Source of the DNA: Nitrososphaera sp.
Lineage (GTDB): Archaea > Thermoproteota > Nitrososphaeria > Nitrososphaerales > Nitrososphaeraceae
Length of the DNA stretch: 64,000 nucleotides
Assembly: GCA_029263715.1 (NCBI GenBank)
Contig: JAJUFP010000001.1
Span: forward strand, 1 to 64,000
Reading direction: 5' to 3'
Shown: piece by piece, positions 20,255 through 29,772 of the stretch
Numbering within the stretch: position 1 is the first letter of the stretch
How the letters are laid out: the number at the start of each line of letters is the position of its first letter
The notes under the pieces: generated by a model
What the model was told of the DNA's origin: nothing
Database searches by the model: none
The model's input: only the letters and a program-made list of their open reading frames with translations
Made by a program: the position numbers and the translations under genes

Positions 20255-21075
20255 GCGTATCAAAACGTTCAACCATAATTGTAGAGCATCTGCGGAAGCA
20301 GCAGATGATGGATGCCATATCCAAGGGCAAGCGGTTAGACGGCCGTGACTTTAACGAACAAAGGCCGCTTGAAATAGAACTTGACGTTGTCAAAAAGGCA
20401 AACGGTTCTGCCCGTGTCAGGCTGGGTGATTCTGAAGTTATTGCCGGCGTAAAGGTGGAGACCGGCGAGCCCTTTGAGGGTCTTGAGAACAAGGGTGCGC
20501 TGATTGTATCTGCCGAGGTACTGCCTACTGCCTCGCCGCACGTCGAGCCAGGACCTCCAGACGAGGAGACCGTCGAGCTGGCAAGGGTCGTGGACAGGGG
20601 AGTCAGGGAATCTGAGATGGTGGACCTTGACAAGCTGGTGCTTGTGCCAGGCAAAATCGTCTACACCATATTCGTTGACTGCAGCGTAATAAACGCCGAT
20701 GGCAATCTGTTTGACGCAACATCCTATGCAACCGTTTCAGCGCTTTTGAGTGCCAAACTCCCAGTACTTGAGATGCAAAACGACAAGGTGGTAGACACCG
20801 GAAAGACTCAACCCATGCCTGTAACAACAGTACCGATCTCCATAACCGCCGTGAGGATAGGTGATGCCGTGATACTTGATCCGTCTGCAGAAGAAGAAGC
20901 CTGCATGGATGCAAGGATAACCATAACCACATCTGAGGCGGGGTTCTGCGCTCTTCAAAAGGGCTATACCGGCGCATTCACCATCGAGCAGATCAAAAAG
21001 GCGGCTGAAACAGCAAGAATTAAAGGAGAGGAAATCCGCGCCAAGATAAAGGAGTTGACGAAGTATGGTCAGTAA
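20251..21075 (+). CDS. rrp42: Exosome complex subunit Rrp42
   Basis: [50 protein letters not shown]. Confidence 0.95.
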   Translation: MSVSKRSTIIVEHLRKQQMMDAISKGKRLDGRDFNEQRPLEIELDVVKKANGSARVRLGDSEVIAGVKVETGEPFEGLENKGALIVSAEVLPTASPHVEPGPPDEETVELARVVDRGVRESEMVDLDKLVLVPGKIVYTIFVDCSVINADGNLFDATSYATVSALLSAKLPVLEMQNDKVVDTGKTQPMPVTTVPISITAVRIGDAVILDPSAEEEACMDARITITTSEAGFCALQKGYTGAFTIEQIKKAAETARIKGEEIRAKIKELTKYGQ

Positions 21076-21298
21076 AAAGAGCTCGACGGCCCTGAAAGGC
21101 CACGGGGTCAAATTTGGTGCCACTGTCAGAAAACGCTACGGCAAGGTATACCGCACGCTTCACAAGAAACGCCGATGCCCGTCTTGCGGTTCGCTGAGGT
21201 TCGGCCGCATTGCATCAGGTATATGGGAATGCCCCAAGTGCAACTACAAGATAGCGTCAGGGGCCTACGACATTGACGTCGAAAAGTTGCAGAGCTGA
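21065..21298 (+). CDS. rpl37ae: 50S ribosomal protein L37Ae
   Basis: GHGVKFGATVRKRYGKVYRTLHKKRRCPSCGSLRFGRIASGIWECPKCNYKIASGAY, zinc ribbon. Confidence 0.95.
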   Translation: MVSKKSSTALKGHGVKFGATVRKRYGKVYRTLHKKRRCPSCGSLRFGRIASGIWECPKCNYKIASGAYDIDVEKLQS

Positions 21299-21527
21299 AA
21301 TCAAAACAGACTTCCACAAGAGATCAGCGGCAGAGTCGATTTATTCGGCTATGCTTCCTGATCTAAGAAACCTTCAAGACAAGGATAAGGTGGAAATTTC
21401 ATTACAGGATTCCGCCATCTTTTTTCGTGTGCAGGCAGCAGATTTGGCAAGCCTGCGCGCAAACATCAACTCGTATCTGCGGCTTGCCGATGCCGCTTAC
21501 CGCTGCATATCAAACTCAACGCTATGA
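21273..21527 (+). CDS. pcc1: KEOPS complex subunit Pcc1
   Basis: ESIYSAMLPDLRNLQDKDKVEISLQDSAIFFRVQAADLASLRANINSYLRLADAAYRC. Confidence 0.8.
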   Translation: MTSKSCRAEIKTDFHKRSAAESIYSAMLPDLRNLQDKDKVEISLQDSAIFFRVQAADLASLRANINSYLRLADAAYRCISNSTL

Positions 21528-21559
21528 TTTTATTTAGGCTTGATTAACCGAAATCGAAC

Positions 21560-21955
21560 ATGAGCGATCAGGAACTTCCACCGTGGCTTAAAGAACAGGT
21601 ATCTCGCCTTCAGCAGTTGCAGCAGAACCTACAGGCAATCATGATGCAAAAGCAGCAGCTGGAAGTGGAAATGGTGGAAACAGATCGCGCCGTTGAAGAA
21701 TTAAAGAAGGCCGGTCCTGATGACGCCGTTTACAAGAACGCCGGCTCTGTCATGGTCAAAGCCAAAAAAGACGACGTTTTAAAAGAACTGGAAGAAAAGA
21801 AAGAGCTCACCGCTACACGCGTCAAGGTTCTTGAAAAACAGGAAACAAGGGTGAAGGATAACCTGAAAGAAGTCGAGACCAAGATAAACGAGATGATCCG
21901 CGGAGGACCGGGAACGCCTGGTCCAGCAGGAACGACTCGGCCTAAAGCTGAGTGA
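21560..21955 (+). CDS. pfdB: Prefoldin beta subunit
   Basis: Coiled-coil ends around VSRLQQLQQNLQAIMMQKQQLEVEMVETDRAVEELKKAGPDDAVYKNAGSVMVKAKKDDVLKELEEKKE. Confidence 0.9.
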   Translation: MSDQELPPWLKEQVSRLQQLQQNLQAIMMQKQQLEVEMVETDRAVEELKKAGPDDAVYKNAGSVMVKAKKDDVLKELEEKKELTATRVKVLEKQETRVKDNLKEVETKINEMIRGGPGTPGPAGTTRPKAE

Positions 21956-21989
21956 AAAAATATAGGCTGGCTGCACCTTCATTGATTTT

Positions 21990-22718
21990 GTGCCTTTCCG
22001 CATAGTCGTCGATGATCGGGAGCGAAATAGCGGCATCCCGGAACTTCTGCGCAAGGCAGGATCTGTGGTAGATTTTGTGCAGCTGGCAGTCGGCGATTAT
22101 GTTGTCTCGCCTGATACCGCAATAGAAAGAAAGACCGTCTATGACCTTGTCAATTCGGTGTATGATGGCCGACTTTACGTCCAGTGCTCGGAACTAATCA
22201 AGCATTACTCCAGGCCGCTTTTGATAGTCCAGGGCGATATCACAAAACTTGGAGAGCTTCCTAAAGATGCAGACAGAAGCAAAATCCGGAGACTAGAAGA
22301 ACGGATGCCGCTTGCCTACGACGCCCTTGCAACAGTCGCAATGGAATTCCGGATCCCGATAATACACACGCCAACGGCGGAACAGACTGCAAGCCTTTTG
22401 TTTTTCCTTGCTAGAAAAAGTATGCAGGATGGAAAGGCCACCGGTCCGCTTTTGAAAAAGATAAAGAAGGAAAATCCAGTATACCTGCAGCAGTTGTCGA
22501 TACTCTCTTCGGTTCCGGGTGTGGGCGAGAAACTGGCAGCCAGGATGCTTGAAAGGTTCAAAACGCCGTATCGGGCGCTCAACGCTTCTGCAGCAGAGCT
22601 GGCAACAATACCGGGCTTTGGCCTGGCAAGAGCTCAGCGATTGCGAAGGATTCTGGATTCAACGACTGCCACAGAAAAGGTTGTGCAAAAGACACTCTTT
22701 GAATCTAATGAAATGTAA
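21990..22718 (+). CDS. xpf: XPF/ERCC4-family structure-specific nuclease (nuclease + HhH)
   Basis: VDDRERNSGIPELL...DYVVSPDTAIERKT (GDX-ERKx3D-like motif), C-terminal HhH regions VPGVGEKLAARMLERF and IPGFGLARAQRLRRI. Confidence 0.88.
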   Translation: MPFRIVVDDRERNSGIPELLRKAGSVVDFVQLAVGDYVVSPDTAIERKTVYDLVNSVYDGRLYVQCSELIKHYSRPLLIVQGDITKLGELPKDADRSKIRRLEERMPLAYDALATVAMEFRIPIIHTPTAEQTASLLFFLARKSMQDGKATGPLLKKIKKENPVYLQQLSILSSVPGVGEKLAARMLERFKTPYRALNASAAELATIPGFGLARAQRLRRILDSTTATEKVVQKTLFESNEM

Positions 22719-22725
22719 ACAACCG

Positions 22726-23217
22726 TTATGCTAATTTTTTATACCTTCTTTTCAGCTTGTTGCCGCACAAGCGGCATTCCTTGGCATCGGGATCAAATGC
22801 CACACCGCAGGCGCTGCAGTAGCTGACCCATTTTCGTGTCTGCTTTATGCCCTTGCCTGATGAGGATTCTACAGTTATACCCATGCTGGCTGCAACGTTG
22901 GCCACCGCATAGTCATCGGAAATCAGGACGGCGTTCAGCTGTTTTGCCAGCGCCAGCACGGAAATGTCCTGCTGCGACAGCTTTTGATAATCGCCTGTCT
23001 TTTTTGCGGCGGAGGTGACCAATTCCAGATTTTTGCTGTCCGGATCCATCAACACTAGGACGCCGGCGTCCATCAGGGCTTCAAGCGCTGCAAAGGATTT
23101 CTTGATGTGCCTTACTTCATCAAAAACAACTGTCGTGGTGCAGTACTGTTTTCCAGCCGACAGGAAAGGCGTGCCAGCATAAAAAGCCGTTGCATCAAGC
23201 ACGTATCTAGTAACCAA
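22726..23217 (-). CDS. nob1: rRNA maturation endonuclease Nob1 (PIN + zinc ribbon)
   Basis: YVLDATAFYAG..., LISDDYAVANVAASMG, CSACGVAFDPDAKECRLCGNKLKRR. Confidence 0.9.
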   Translation of the reverse strand: MVTRYVLDATAFYAGTPFLSAGKQYCTTTVVFDEVRHIKKSFAALEALMDAGVLVLMDPDSKNLELVTSAAKKTGDYQKLSQQDISVLALAKQLNAVLISDDYAVANVAASMGITVESSSGKGIKQTRKWVSYCSACGVAFDPDAKECRLCGNKLKRRYKKLA

Positions 23218-24031
23218 GTTTTGCTAGCTGCCCCATCCACTTTTTACGTATGCGCAGAAACCGGGCATCCTCTGAGAAACGGGATACATGTATTTCTTGT
23301 CCTGCCTCGACCTTGAAGCTCTCCTGTCCGTCGACCACAAGGTAAGATGGCTGGTTTACCTTGACGATCACTTCCTCGACAGGTATGACCAGCTGGGGTA
23401 GCCTGTTGACCGGCGCGACAGGGCTTAGGATCAGGCATTCCATGCTTTCGTGCAGAACCGGCCCTCCAATGGAAAACGAATGTCCTGTAGAACCCGTGGG
23501 CGTAGAAACAACGATTCCATCCATCCTGCCTTTTATCTCGTCGTCCATCAGCCTGACAGAGATGGTTGGCGTGCGGGTCAGGATGGCCCTCGTGATGAGC
23601 ATTTCGTTGAGGGCGGGCGGAAATTTCTTTTCGCCTATCGAGGCTTGTATCCTCATTCTAGAATCGTAGTGGTATTTGCCGTCGATTATCGATTCGATGG
23701 CCTTGTCAACAGATGATGTGTCAACTTCCGATAGGATGCCCCTGTGGCCGCCGATGTTGATGCTGAGAAGCGGGAGATTTCCAGAAATGGTGCGGAAAGA
23801 CTTGAGTGTGGTCCCATCGCCGCCGATTGCAAAGATCAGGTCAACATCGGAATCGACTTGCTCTGGTGCAAGGGCCTTGCAGTTCTTGACCTTTAACGGC
23901 AGGATGGTGAACGTTTTGATGCCTTTTTCATTTAGTATCTTTACGATTCTGTTGGCAGCCGATTTTGCTTCGCTGTTCTTCTTCTTGATGATTATAGCCA
24001 CGCTGCGGATTTTCGGCGCCATATATGGCAT
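23207..24031 (-). CDS. nadK: NAD kinase
   Basis: DLIFAIGGDGTTLKSFR and VVSTPTGSTGHSFSIGGPVL motifs. Confidence 0.93.
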   Translation of the reverse strand: MPYMAPKIRSVAIIIKKKNSEAKSAANRIVKILNEKGIKTFTILPLKVKNCKALAPEQVDSDVDLIFAIGGDGTTLKSFRTISGNLPLLSINIGGHRGILSEVDTSSVDKAIESIIDGKYHYDSRMRIQASIGEKKFPPALNEMLITRAILTRTPTISVRLMDDEIKGRMDGIVVSTPTGSTGHSFSIGGPVLHESMECLILSPVAPVNRLPQLVIPVEEVIVKVNQPSYLVVDGQESFKVEAGQEIHVSRFSEDARFLRIRKKWMGQLAKLGY

Positions 24032-24122
24032 GCTAATGCACCCGACAGGTCTTAAAATGCCTTTAGTTCCCCCTTGGATCTTAAACAGAGATTTTAAGTA
24101 CATGTGGGGGTTACTAAAGACA

Positions 24123-24974
24123 ATGACAGGATATTTTCATCCCGAGGTTCTATGCGAGACTGACTGGGTTGCAAACAACCTGAAAAACCCTTCAATAAAG
24201 ATACTTGAAGTTGACTATGATCCTGAAAACGCGTACAGGCAAGGTCATGTAGATGGCGCCCAACTGGTGTGGTGGAAGCGCGATATCAACGACCCGATAA
24301 GGCGGGATATAATCAGCAAGCATCAGTTTGAAGAACTTATGAGCAGGATAGGTGCGACCCCTGACTCCGAATTGATACTGTACGGAGACTTTAACAACTG
24401 GTTTGCGGCTTTTGCGTTCTGGGTATTCCAGTATTACGGCCACAAGAAAATAAAGATAATGAATGGCGGCAGAAAGAAATGGGAGCTGGAAAAGAGAGAG
24501 TACTCCAAAGAAGAACCGACACCACAGCCAACAAAGTACGTTGCAAACCCGCCTGACGAAGGCGTAAGGGCATACATGCCGGACGTTAGAAGGGCGCTGG
24601 AAAGGGCTGAGCAGACAGTGCTTGTCGATGTCCGCTCGCCAAAGGAATTCACCGGCGAGATCACCGCGCCGCCAGAATACCCGATGGAGCATGCCCAGCG
24701 CGGGGGCCACATACCCGGTGCAAAGAACATCCCCTGGGCTCAGGCCGTAAAGGACACTGACGGGACATTCAAGTCTTCTGAAGAGCTGAAAACCCTGTAC
24801 GAGGGCAAGGGCGTAACACCGGACAAGCATGTTATCTGCTACTGCAGGATTGGAGAGCGCTCCTCGCACTCTTGGTTCGTGCTGAAATACCTGTTGGGCT
24901 ATCCATCGGTTCGAAACTATGATGGCTCTTGGACTGAATGGGGCAACATGATCGGCAACCCGATAGAAAAATAA
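24123..24974 (+). CDS. Thiosulfate sulfurtransferase (tandem rhodanese)
   Basis: TDWVANNLKNPSIKILEVDYDP...; CYCRIGERSSHSWFVLKYLLGYPSVRNYDGSWTEWG active-site loop. Confidence 0.92.
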   Translation: MTGYFHPEVLCETDWVANNLKNPSIKILEVDYDPENAYRQGHVDGAQLVWWKRDINDPIRRDIISKHQFEELMSRIGATPDSELILYGDFNNWFAAFAFWVFQYYGHKKIKIMNGGRKKWELEKREYSKEEPTPQPTKYVANPPDEGVRAYMPDVRRALERAEQTVLVDVRSPKEFTGEITAPPEYPMEHAQRGGHIPGAKNIPWAQAVKDTDGTFKSSEELKTLYEGKGVTPDKHVICYCRIGERSSHSWFVLKYLLGYPSVRNYDGSWTEWGNMIGNPIEK

Positions 24975-25001
24975 GCCGTCACTTCTACCTTATTTTTGAA
25001 A

Positions 25002-25313
25002 ATGCAGCAGAATGAAAACGAACCAGTCAAAAAGGGGCGGTTTTACTTCATTTATGACAGGCCCCCGAACCTGGTGATGGAAGACAAGACCAAGCGTGGT
25101 CTGGAAGTTCGAGAACGCATGCTGGACGAAAAATACGGCGTAGAATCTGACCGGGGGATGATCTACGACATGGATGGAATCGGCCACAAGGTCGGAATAC
25201 GCTGGTATTTCCCGCAATCCAAGTACTCCCTTGAGCAGGTGGTAAAGCACGCCGAGGAGATGGAATCCAGGTACCGCGCAATAAGGGAAATTACCTGCCC
25301 GGACGACGAATAA
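25002..25313 (+). CDS. Hypothetical protein
   Basis: Compact intact ORF between rhodanese and ferredoxin genes. Confidence 0.55.
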   Translation: MQQNENEPVKKGRFYFIYDRPPNLVMEDKTKRGLEVRERMLDEKYGVESDRGMIYDMDGIGHKVGIRWYFPQSKYSLEQVVKHAEEMESRYRAIREITCPDDE

Positions 25314-25379
25314 CCAGAAAACTAGTTGAAAATCGAACGAAATCCTTTTAGGCTGTATTGATTCTTACCTACGGCAAGT

Positions 25380-26384
25380 ATGTCTGCCTTACTCAAAGAT
25401 AGAGTATGGACCATGCTCTCCGAGACTGCAAAGAGGGGAGTTTATCCGCTTCATGGTAACAAGCTGGGCCTTTACAGGGTTCCTGTTGAGATAACCGACA
25501 AAGCCGAGATTTCCGGAATCATGAACGATCTTAAAAGCTCTGGCTTTACAATGAGCACCCATGCCGACAGGATCTACGTGACATACAAGTGGACCGAAAA
25601 GGGCGTGGATCATGTTACCGGCGAAGATCTATCGGTTGAGTTTAACATCACTGTTGAAATAGTGACCGGCGAGGTCGTGGATCTCATCTACCAGATCCGG
25701 CAGATAGAATACTTTGGCGATCCATACTGGGTCAAGAATTATCGGCAGACGGCCGACAAGAACGCCAAGATGGTTATTGATACTATTATACGAAATACCA
25801 AGATCGGCGACAAGCTGATCGCCCATTACCAAAAATCCGAAAAGCTGAATCTTGAACAGGCAATAAAGAAACTTGAAGAGCTGACTCCGCTGGCCAAGAA
25901 TCCAAAACCAAGGAGTGCAACTGCACCACCTCCGCCTGCAGGACCTTCAGCCGCACCAAAGCCTGCACAGGTCCCGCCGGCCATGCCATCCCCGGCCGCA
26001 CCGGCAGCTGGCGGCACCACCATATCCCTGTCAGGAACAGGTACCAGCTACTCCAAGGTAGAAGGGCCCATAGACGTGGGCTTCAAGTCCAAGAGGCAGG
26101 TGGTGGGTCAGTACATGGGCATAAACGTCTGGGGTCCGGTGGATGCACCCGGCCAGCTGGGCATATGGGGTGACAACGTCTGCGTTGATTTTGATATATG
26201 CGTGGCCGACGGCGCATGCATCGAGGCCTGCCCAGTCAACGTGTACGAGTGGCTAGAGACACCCGGACATCCTGCATCGGACAAGAAGGCATTCATGATA
26301 AGGCAGAAGGACTGCATATTCTGCCTCGCATGCGAGAACGTATGTCCGCCGCAGGCCATAAAGATATTCCAGAAGGCCGGATAA
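25380..26384 (+). CDS. Ferredoxin (Zfx-type/7Fe-like) fused to an N-terminal domain through a Pro/Ala-rich linker
   Basis: C-terminal VCVDFDICVADGACIEACPV...CIFCLACENVCPPQAIKIF; linker APPPPAGPSAAPKPAQVPPAMPSPAAPAAGG; ~180-aa unrecognised N-terminal domain. Confidence 0.8.
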   Translation: MSALLKDRVWTMLSETAKRGVYPLHGNKLGLYRVPVEITDKAEISGIMNDLKSSGFTMSTHADRIYVTYKWTEKGVDHVTGEDLSVEFNITVEIVTGEVVDLIYQIRQIEYFGDPYWVKNYRQTADKNAKMVIDTIIRNTKIGDKLIAHYQKSEKLNLEQAIKKLEELTPLAKNPKPRSATAPPPPAGPSAAPKPAQVPPAMPSPAAPAAGGTTISLSGTGTSYSKVEGPIDVGFKSKRQVVGQYMGINVWGPVDAPGQLGIWGDNVCVDFDICVADGACIEACPVNVYEWLETPGHPASDKKAFMIRQKDCIFCLACENVCPPQAIKIFQKAG

Positions 26385-26435
26385 TTCGCAAGTACCTATA
26401 AATAGTAAGGAGCACTAAACGCTTCTGTCTTCAGC

Positions 26436-28478
26436 ATGGTAATGTACGGCCCTGGCGCTTTCCTTTATGTCGTGTTTGTCGCCATTGGCTGGATCATGAT
26501 GCTTTACACGCTTAACTTTTACTACCTTGCTTACCAGTCGCGTAACAATCACAGACACGAAAAAAGGAAGCGGCTGAACAATGTTGATTTCCTGCCATCA
26601 ACGACCATCCAGCTTCCGCTGTACAATGAAAAGTATGTAGCAAGAAGGCTCATAGACGCGGTATGCAAGATGGATTATCCCAAAGACAGGCTGCAGATAC
26701 AGGTGCTGGACGACTCGGATGACGATACCGTGGATCTGATCCGATCGATAGTGGACGAATACCGGTTAAAAGGATACGATATAGTACACCTGCACAGGAC
26801 GGACCGGTCCGGCTACAAGGCCGGCGCACTGAAGGCTGGAATGAAGAGTGCCAAGGGCGACTTTGTAGCCATATTTGATGCAGACTTTATTCCACCTCCC
26901 TGGTTCCTGAAACGATCGATAGGGTACTTTACGGATCCAAAGATCGGGCTTGTGCAGTGCAAGTGGGGCCATGTCAACGAGGACTATTCAACCATGACAG
27001 AAGCACAGGCCGTCTCCCTTGATCTGCATTTTCTGGTGGAGCAAAAGGCAAAAAGCCTGACCCACATCTTTATGAATTTCAACGGTACCGCCGGCATCTG
27101 GAGGAAATCCTGCATTGAGGATTCCGGAGGCTGGCACACCAGCACGCTTGTCGAGGACCTGGACCTGAGCTACAGGGCCCAGATGCGGGGCTGGAAATGT
27201 ATATTCCTTGAAGATATCGTAGTTGACGCAGAACTGCCAGTCCAGATGAACGCGGCAAAGCGCCAGCAGTTCCGCTGGGCCAAGGGCTCCATCCAGGCTG
27301 CCTTGAAGCTGACCGGCGATGTAATGCTTCACAGGAAAATCCCGCTGGACACAAAGGCCCAGGCATTCATCCAGATGACCCGGCACGTGGTCAACCCTCT
27401 GTTTCTTGTACAGTTTCTGATATTTCCGATGCTTCTGGCCATGGACTACAAACTGTACGACGTCAGCTGGGCTCCGCTGATCATCTGGACGATGTATCTG
27501 CTTCTGGGCCCCGGAGGCTACCTGCTGGTTATCAACAGAGTCTGGCGGCAGAAATGGAAAAGCAAGGCGCGGCAGTTTCTGTTCCTGACGTTCTTTGCGT
27601 CAGGGATAACGGTGAACAACTCGGTGGCCGTCTTTGATGCCCTGTTTGGAAGAAAGAATGAATTCCTGAGAACGCCCAAGTTTGGTATTATCAAGAAGGG
27701 TGATGACTGGAGAAACAAAGAATACGTGCTTCCTTTCACAAAGACCACGCTTCTGGAGATATTCTTTGCTATCTACGGCATTATCTCCATGTTCACGGCC
27801 ATATTCTCTGGCAACGCGTGGTTTGCGCCACTCATGGCAATGCCAACAATAGGTTTCATTTATGTTGCCTACCTGAGCATTGCCCACAGCCAGTTTGGAA
27901 GAAAGTCCAAGGCAAAACGTGCTGCAAGGACCATTGCCCCGCCTGTAGTGGTCAGAAGGAGCACGGGCTCACGCATGCTGCTTCCCGGCGTGCTGGCCTT
28001 CCTGGTGCTTGGATCTGGGATCGCATGGTACGGCTACTATGTCACCATATATCCCATACAGGAAGCCTCCGGGCTTTTGACTCGTGCACAAACATCCCAG
28101 ACACCACAGCAGCTTGCCGATTATACCATCCTTGCAAAAAGGCTGATCCCTGAAAGCGGCAATCCGGTCTGGCTTTTCCCGACGGTCAGAACGGACTTTG
28201 CCATCATGAATGATCAACTTGACAGCATTATCCTGCGTGCAGAGGATCTATCGCGAAGGGAGCCGCATACAGAGGAGTACAACACTGCCATGATGGACAT
28301 GCACTCTGCCACACTGACCATTCAGGATAACCTGAACGAGGCCATTCCGTACATCTATATCAGTCCCACCAACATCCTGCTTAGCGGCGTCTGGGTCGCT
28401 GTAATACTGACGGTATTTGCAGCCATGAGAAAGGCAAAAACAAAACGCCAGATGACGGCCACCGCCTCTGCAGTATAA
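26436..28478 (+). CDS. Family 2 glycosyltransferase (cellulose synthase-like), multi-TM with C-terminal extension
   Basis: LPLYNEKYVARRLIDAVCKMDYPKDRLQIQVLDDSDDDT, FDADFIPP, TSTLVEDLDLSYRAQMRGWK, QQFRWAKG. Confidence 0.9.
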   Translation: MVMYGPGAFLYVVFVAIGWIMMLYTLNFYYLAYQSRNNHRHEKRKRLNNVDFLPSTTIQLPLYNEKYVARRLIDAVCKMDYPKDRLQIQVLDDSDDDTVDLIRSIVDEYRLKGYDIVHLHRTDRSGYKAGALKAGMKSAKGDFVAIFDADFIPPPWFLKRSIGYFTDPKIGLVQCKWGHVNEDYSTMTEAQAVSLDLHFLVEQKAKSLTHIFMNFNGTAGIWRKSCIEDSGGWHTSTLVEDLDLSYRAQMRGWKCIFLEDIVVDAELPVQMNAAKRQQFRWAKGSIQAALKLTGDVMLHRKIPLDTKAQAFIQMTRHVVNPLFLVQFLIFPMLLAMDYKLYDVSWAPLIIWTMYLLLGPGGYLLVINRVWRQKWKSKARQFLFLTFFASGITVNNSVAVFDALFGRKNEFLRTPKFGIIKKGDDWRNKEYVLPFTKTTLLEIFFAIYGIISMFTAIFSGNAWFAPLMAMPTIGFIYVAYLSIAHSQFGRKSKAKRAARTIAPPVVVRRSTGSRMLLPGVLAFLVLGSGIAWYGYYVTIYPIQEASGLLTRAQTSQTPQQLADYTILAKRLIPESGNPVWLFPTVRTDFAIMNDQLDSIILRAEDLSRREPHTEEYNTAMMDMHSATLTIQDNLNEAIPYIYISPTNILLSGVWVAVILTVFAAMRKAKTKRQMTATASAV

Positions 28479-28644
28479 GGGGCATAGTTTGGTCAGATAT
28501 ATCTTAAAGACGCTGGACGTGGACGGAAAATGTAAAGTCATAAGAGATGACTGTTAGGGAAGAAAGCTGAGACAGTAACAAGCATTGAAAATTTTTCTAG
28601 ATGAATTTGGTTTAGAGTTAAGCAATCAAAATTCATCTAATTAG

Positions 28645-29019
28645 GTGGTCAAAGAAGCCAACGAGAATTATTACTGGAATCCAGAATACTTCAAGGTTGA
28701 TAGGCGGTATCCGATCTGCATTATCATGGAAAATAAAGAAGCTGAGACCAGAACGGAAGACATCACATTGACGATTAGCACATTGACAGTGAAAGTGAGA
28801 GAGATAAGGCTAGCCAAAACTATCTATATTATGGTAGATAGCGAAGTGTCACCGAAGATGGTGTCTCATGTTAAAGCGCAGAATTATAATTATTCTAAAA
28901 GTTACGATTTCGCCAAGGGTCGTCTTTTGATAATTCAGGAATCTCCTTCTTTAGTATCTCTATGTACTCGTCCAAGCTTCTTATTATGCCATCTATGTTG
29001 GGAATCTGATTCTGACTGA
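28645..29019 (+). CDS. Hypothetical ORF, possibly truncated at 3' end
   Basis: GTG-initiated; last ~40 codons are antisense to the 28895-29467 gene. Confidence 0.35.
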   Translation: MVKEANENYYWNPEYFKVDRRYPICIIMENKEAETRTEDITLTISTLTVKVREIRLAKTIYIMVDSEVSPKMVSHVKAQNYNYSKSYDFAKGRLLIIQESPSLVSLCTRPSFLLCHLCWESDSD

Positions 29020-29467
29020 TATCGTCTTCGTCTTGTAGCACGCTGCGATCTATTGAGCACATTGCTGAAAACTGTTGTATCAGATTAGGAAGATAAATCG
29101 CTATCTCTGGAGCGTCTAAGAAATCTATCGTGTTACCAATACAAACCCTTAGTTCTGGAATATAGTGATCTTCGACAACCGATCTGTTTTGTTGGATGGA
29201 TGAAAATAAAATGTCCCCCTTTTCCGGTATTGGTTCTTTCAAATAGTCCTCATACCACTTTTTTAAGTATTCATGATACTGTTTAATTTGCTGCAAATAA
29301 TAGGTGGCATTTGTTAACCAATAATGTTTTCTTCTTAAATTTCTTTTATTGTTTGACAGTATTATCTCTTCAATATTCTTGTCGGTTCTCCGTTGAAGGT
29401 AGAAAATAAGAAATCCAAGTCCAGCTGCTATTGCTATGTCTATAGCAATGTTTACCGGTTCAGTCAA
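28895..29467 (-). CDS. Membrane-anchored hypothetical protein (one N-terminal TM)
   Basis: INIAIDIAIAAGLGFLIFYLQRRTDKNIEE TM segment then soluble helical region. Confidence 0.5.
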   Translation of the reverse strand: MTEPVNIAIDIAIAAGLGFLIFYLQRRTDKNIEEIILSNNKRNLRRKHYWLTNATYYLQQIKQYHEYLKKWYEDYLKEPIPEKGDILFSSIQQNRSVVEDHYIPELRVCIGNTIDFLDAPEIAIYLPNLIQQFSAMCSIDRSVLQDEDDISQNQIPNIDGIIRSLDEYIEILKKEIPELSKDDPWRNRNF

Positions 29468-29516
29468 ATAATCAACGAATCTAGTTGCTTGTTATTATCG
29501 GTGTTGGTAGAAAATT

Positions 29517-29528
29517 TCACAATTGTGA
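29517..29528. promoter_or_regulatory. Perfect 12-bp palindrome, possible operator
   Basis: TCACAATTGTGA in the divergent intergenic region between 29467(-) and 29773(+). Confidence 0.35.
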
Positions 29529-29772
29529 GTGAACTCGCCATTGGTCTTCACTCCTAGATCATAACCGACCTTATAATTGAACCCGTTGGTAAATCACTTT
29601 TCATGCAAGATCCTTTTCTCAAACGGTTCATGTCATGTCAATGGTACATTCTGACTGTGAAATTATGAGAGTTTCAAGTCCATAAGTGAGTAATGGCACA
29701 ACCAGCACATTCAAATAATTTCAATTATAGGAATATTTATTATAGAAGATTTTATCCTATTAAACGCAAGCA

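Noticed and set aside
24192-24869. 225-aa minus-strand ORF
   Set aside because: Antisense to the rhodanese gene.
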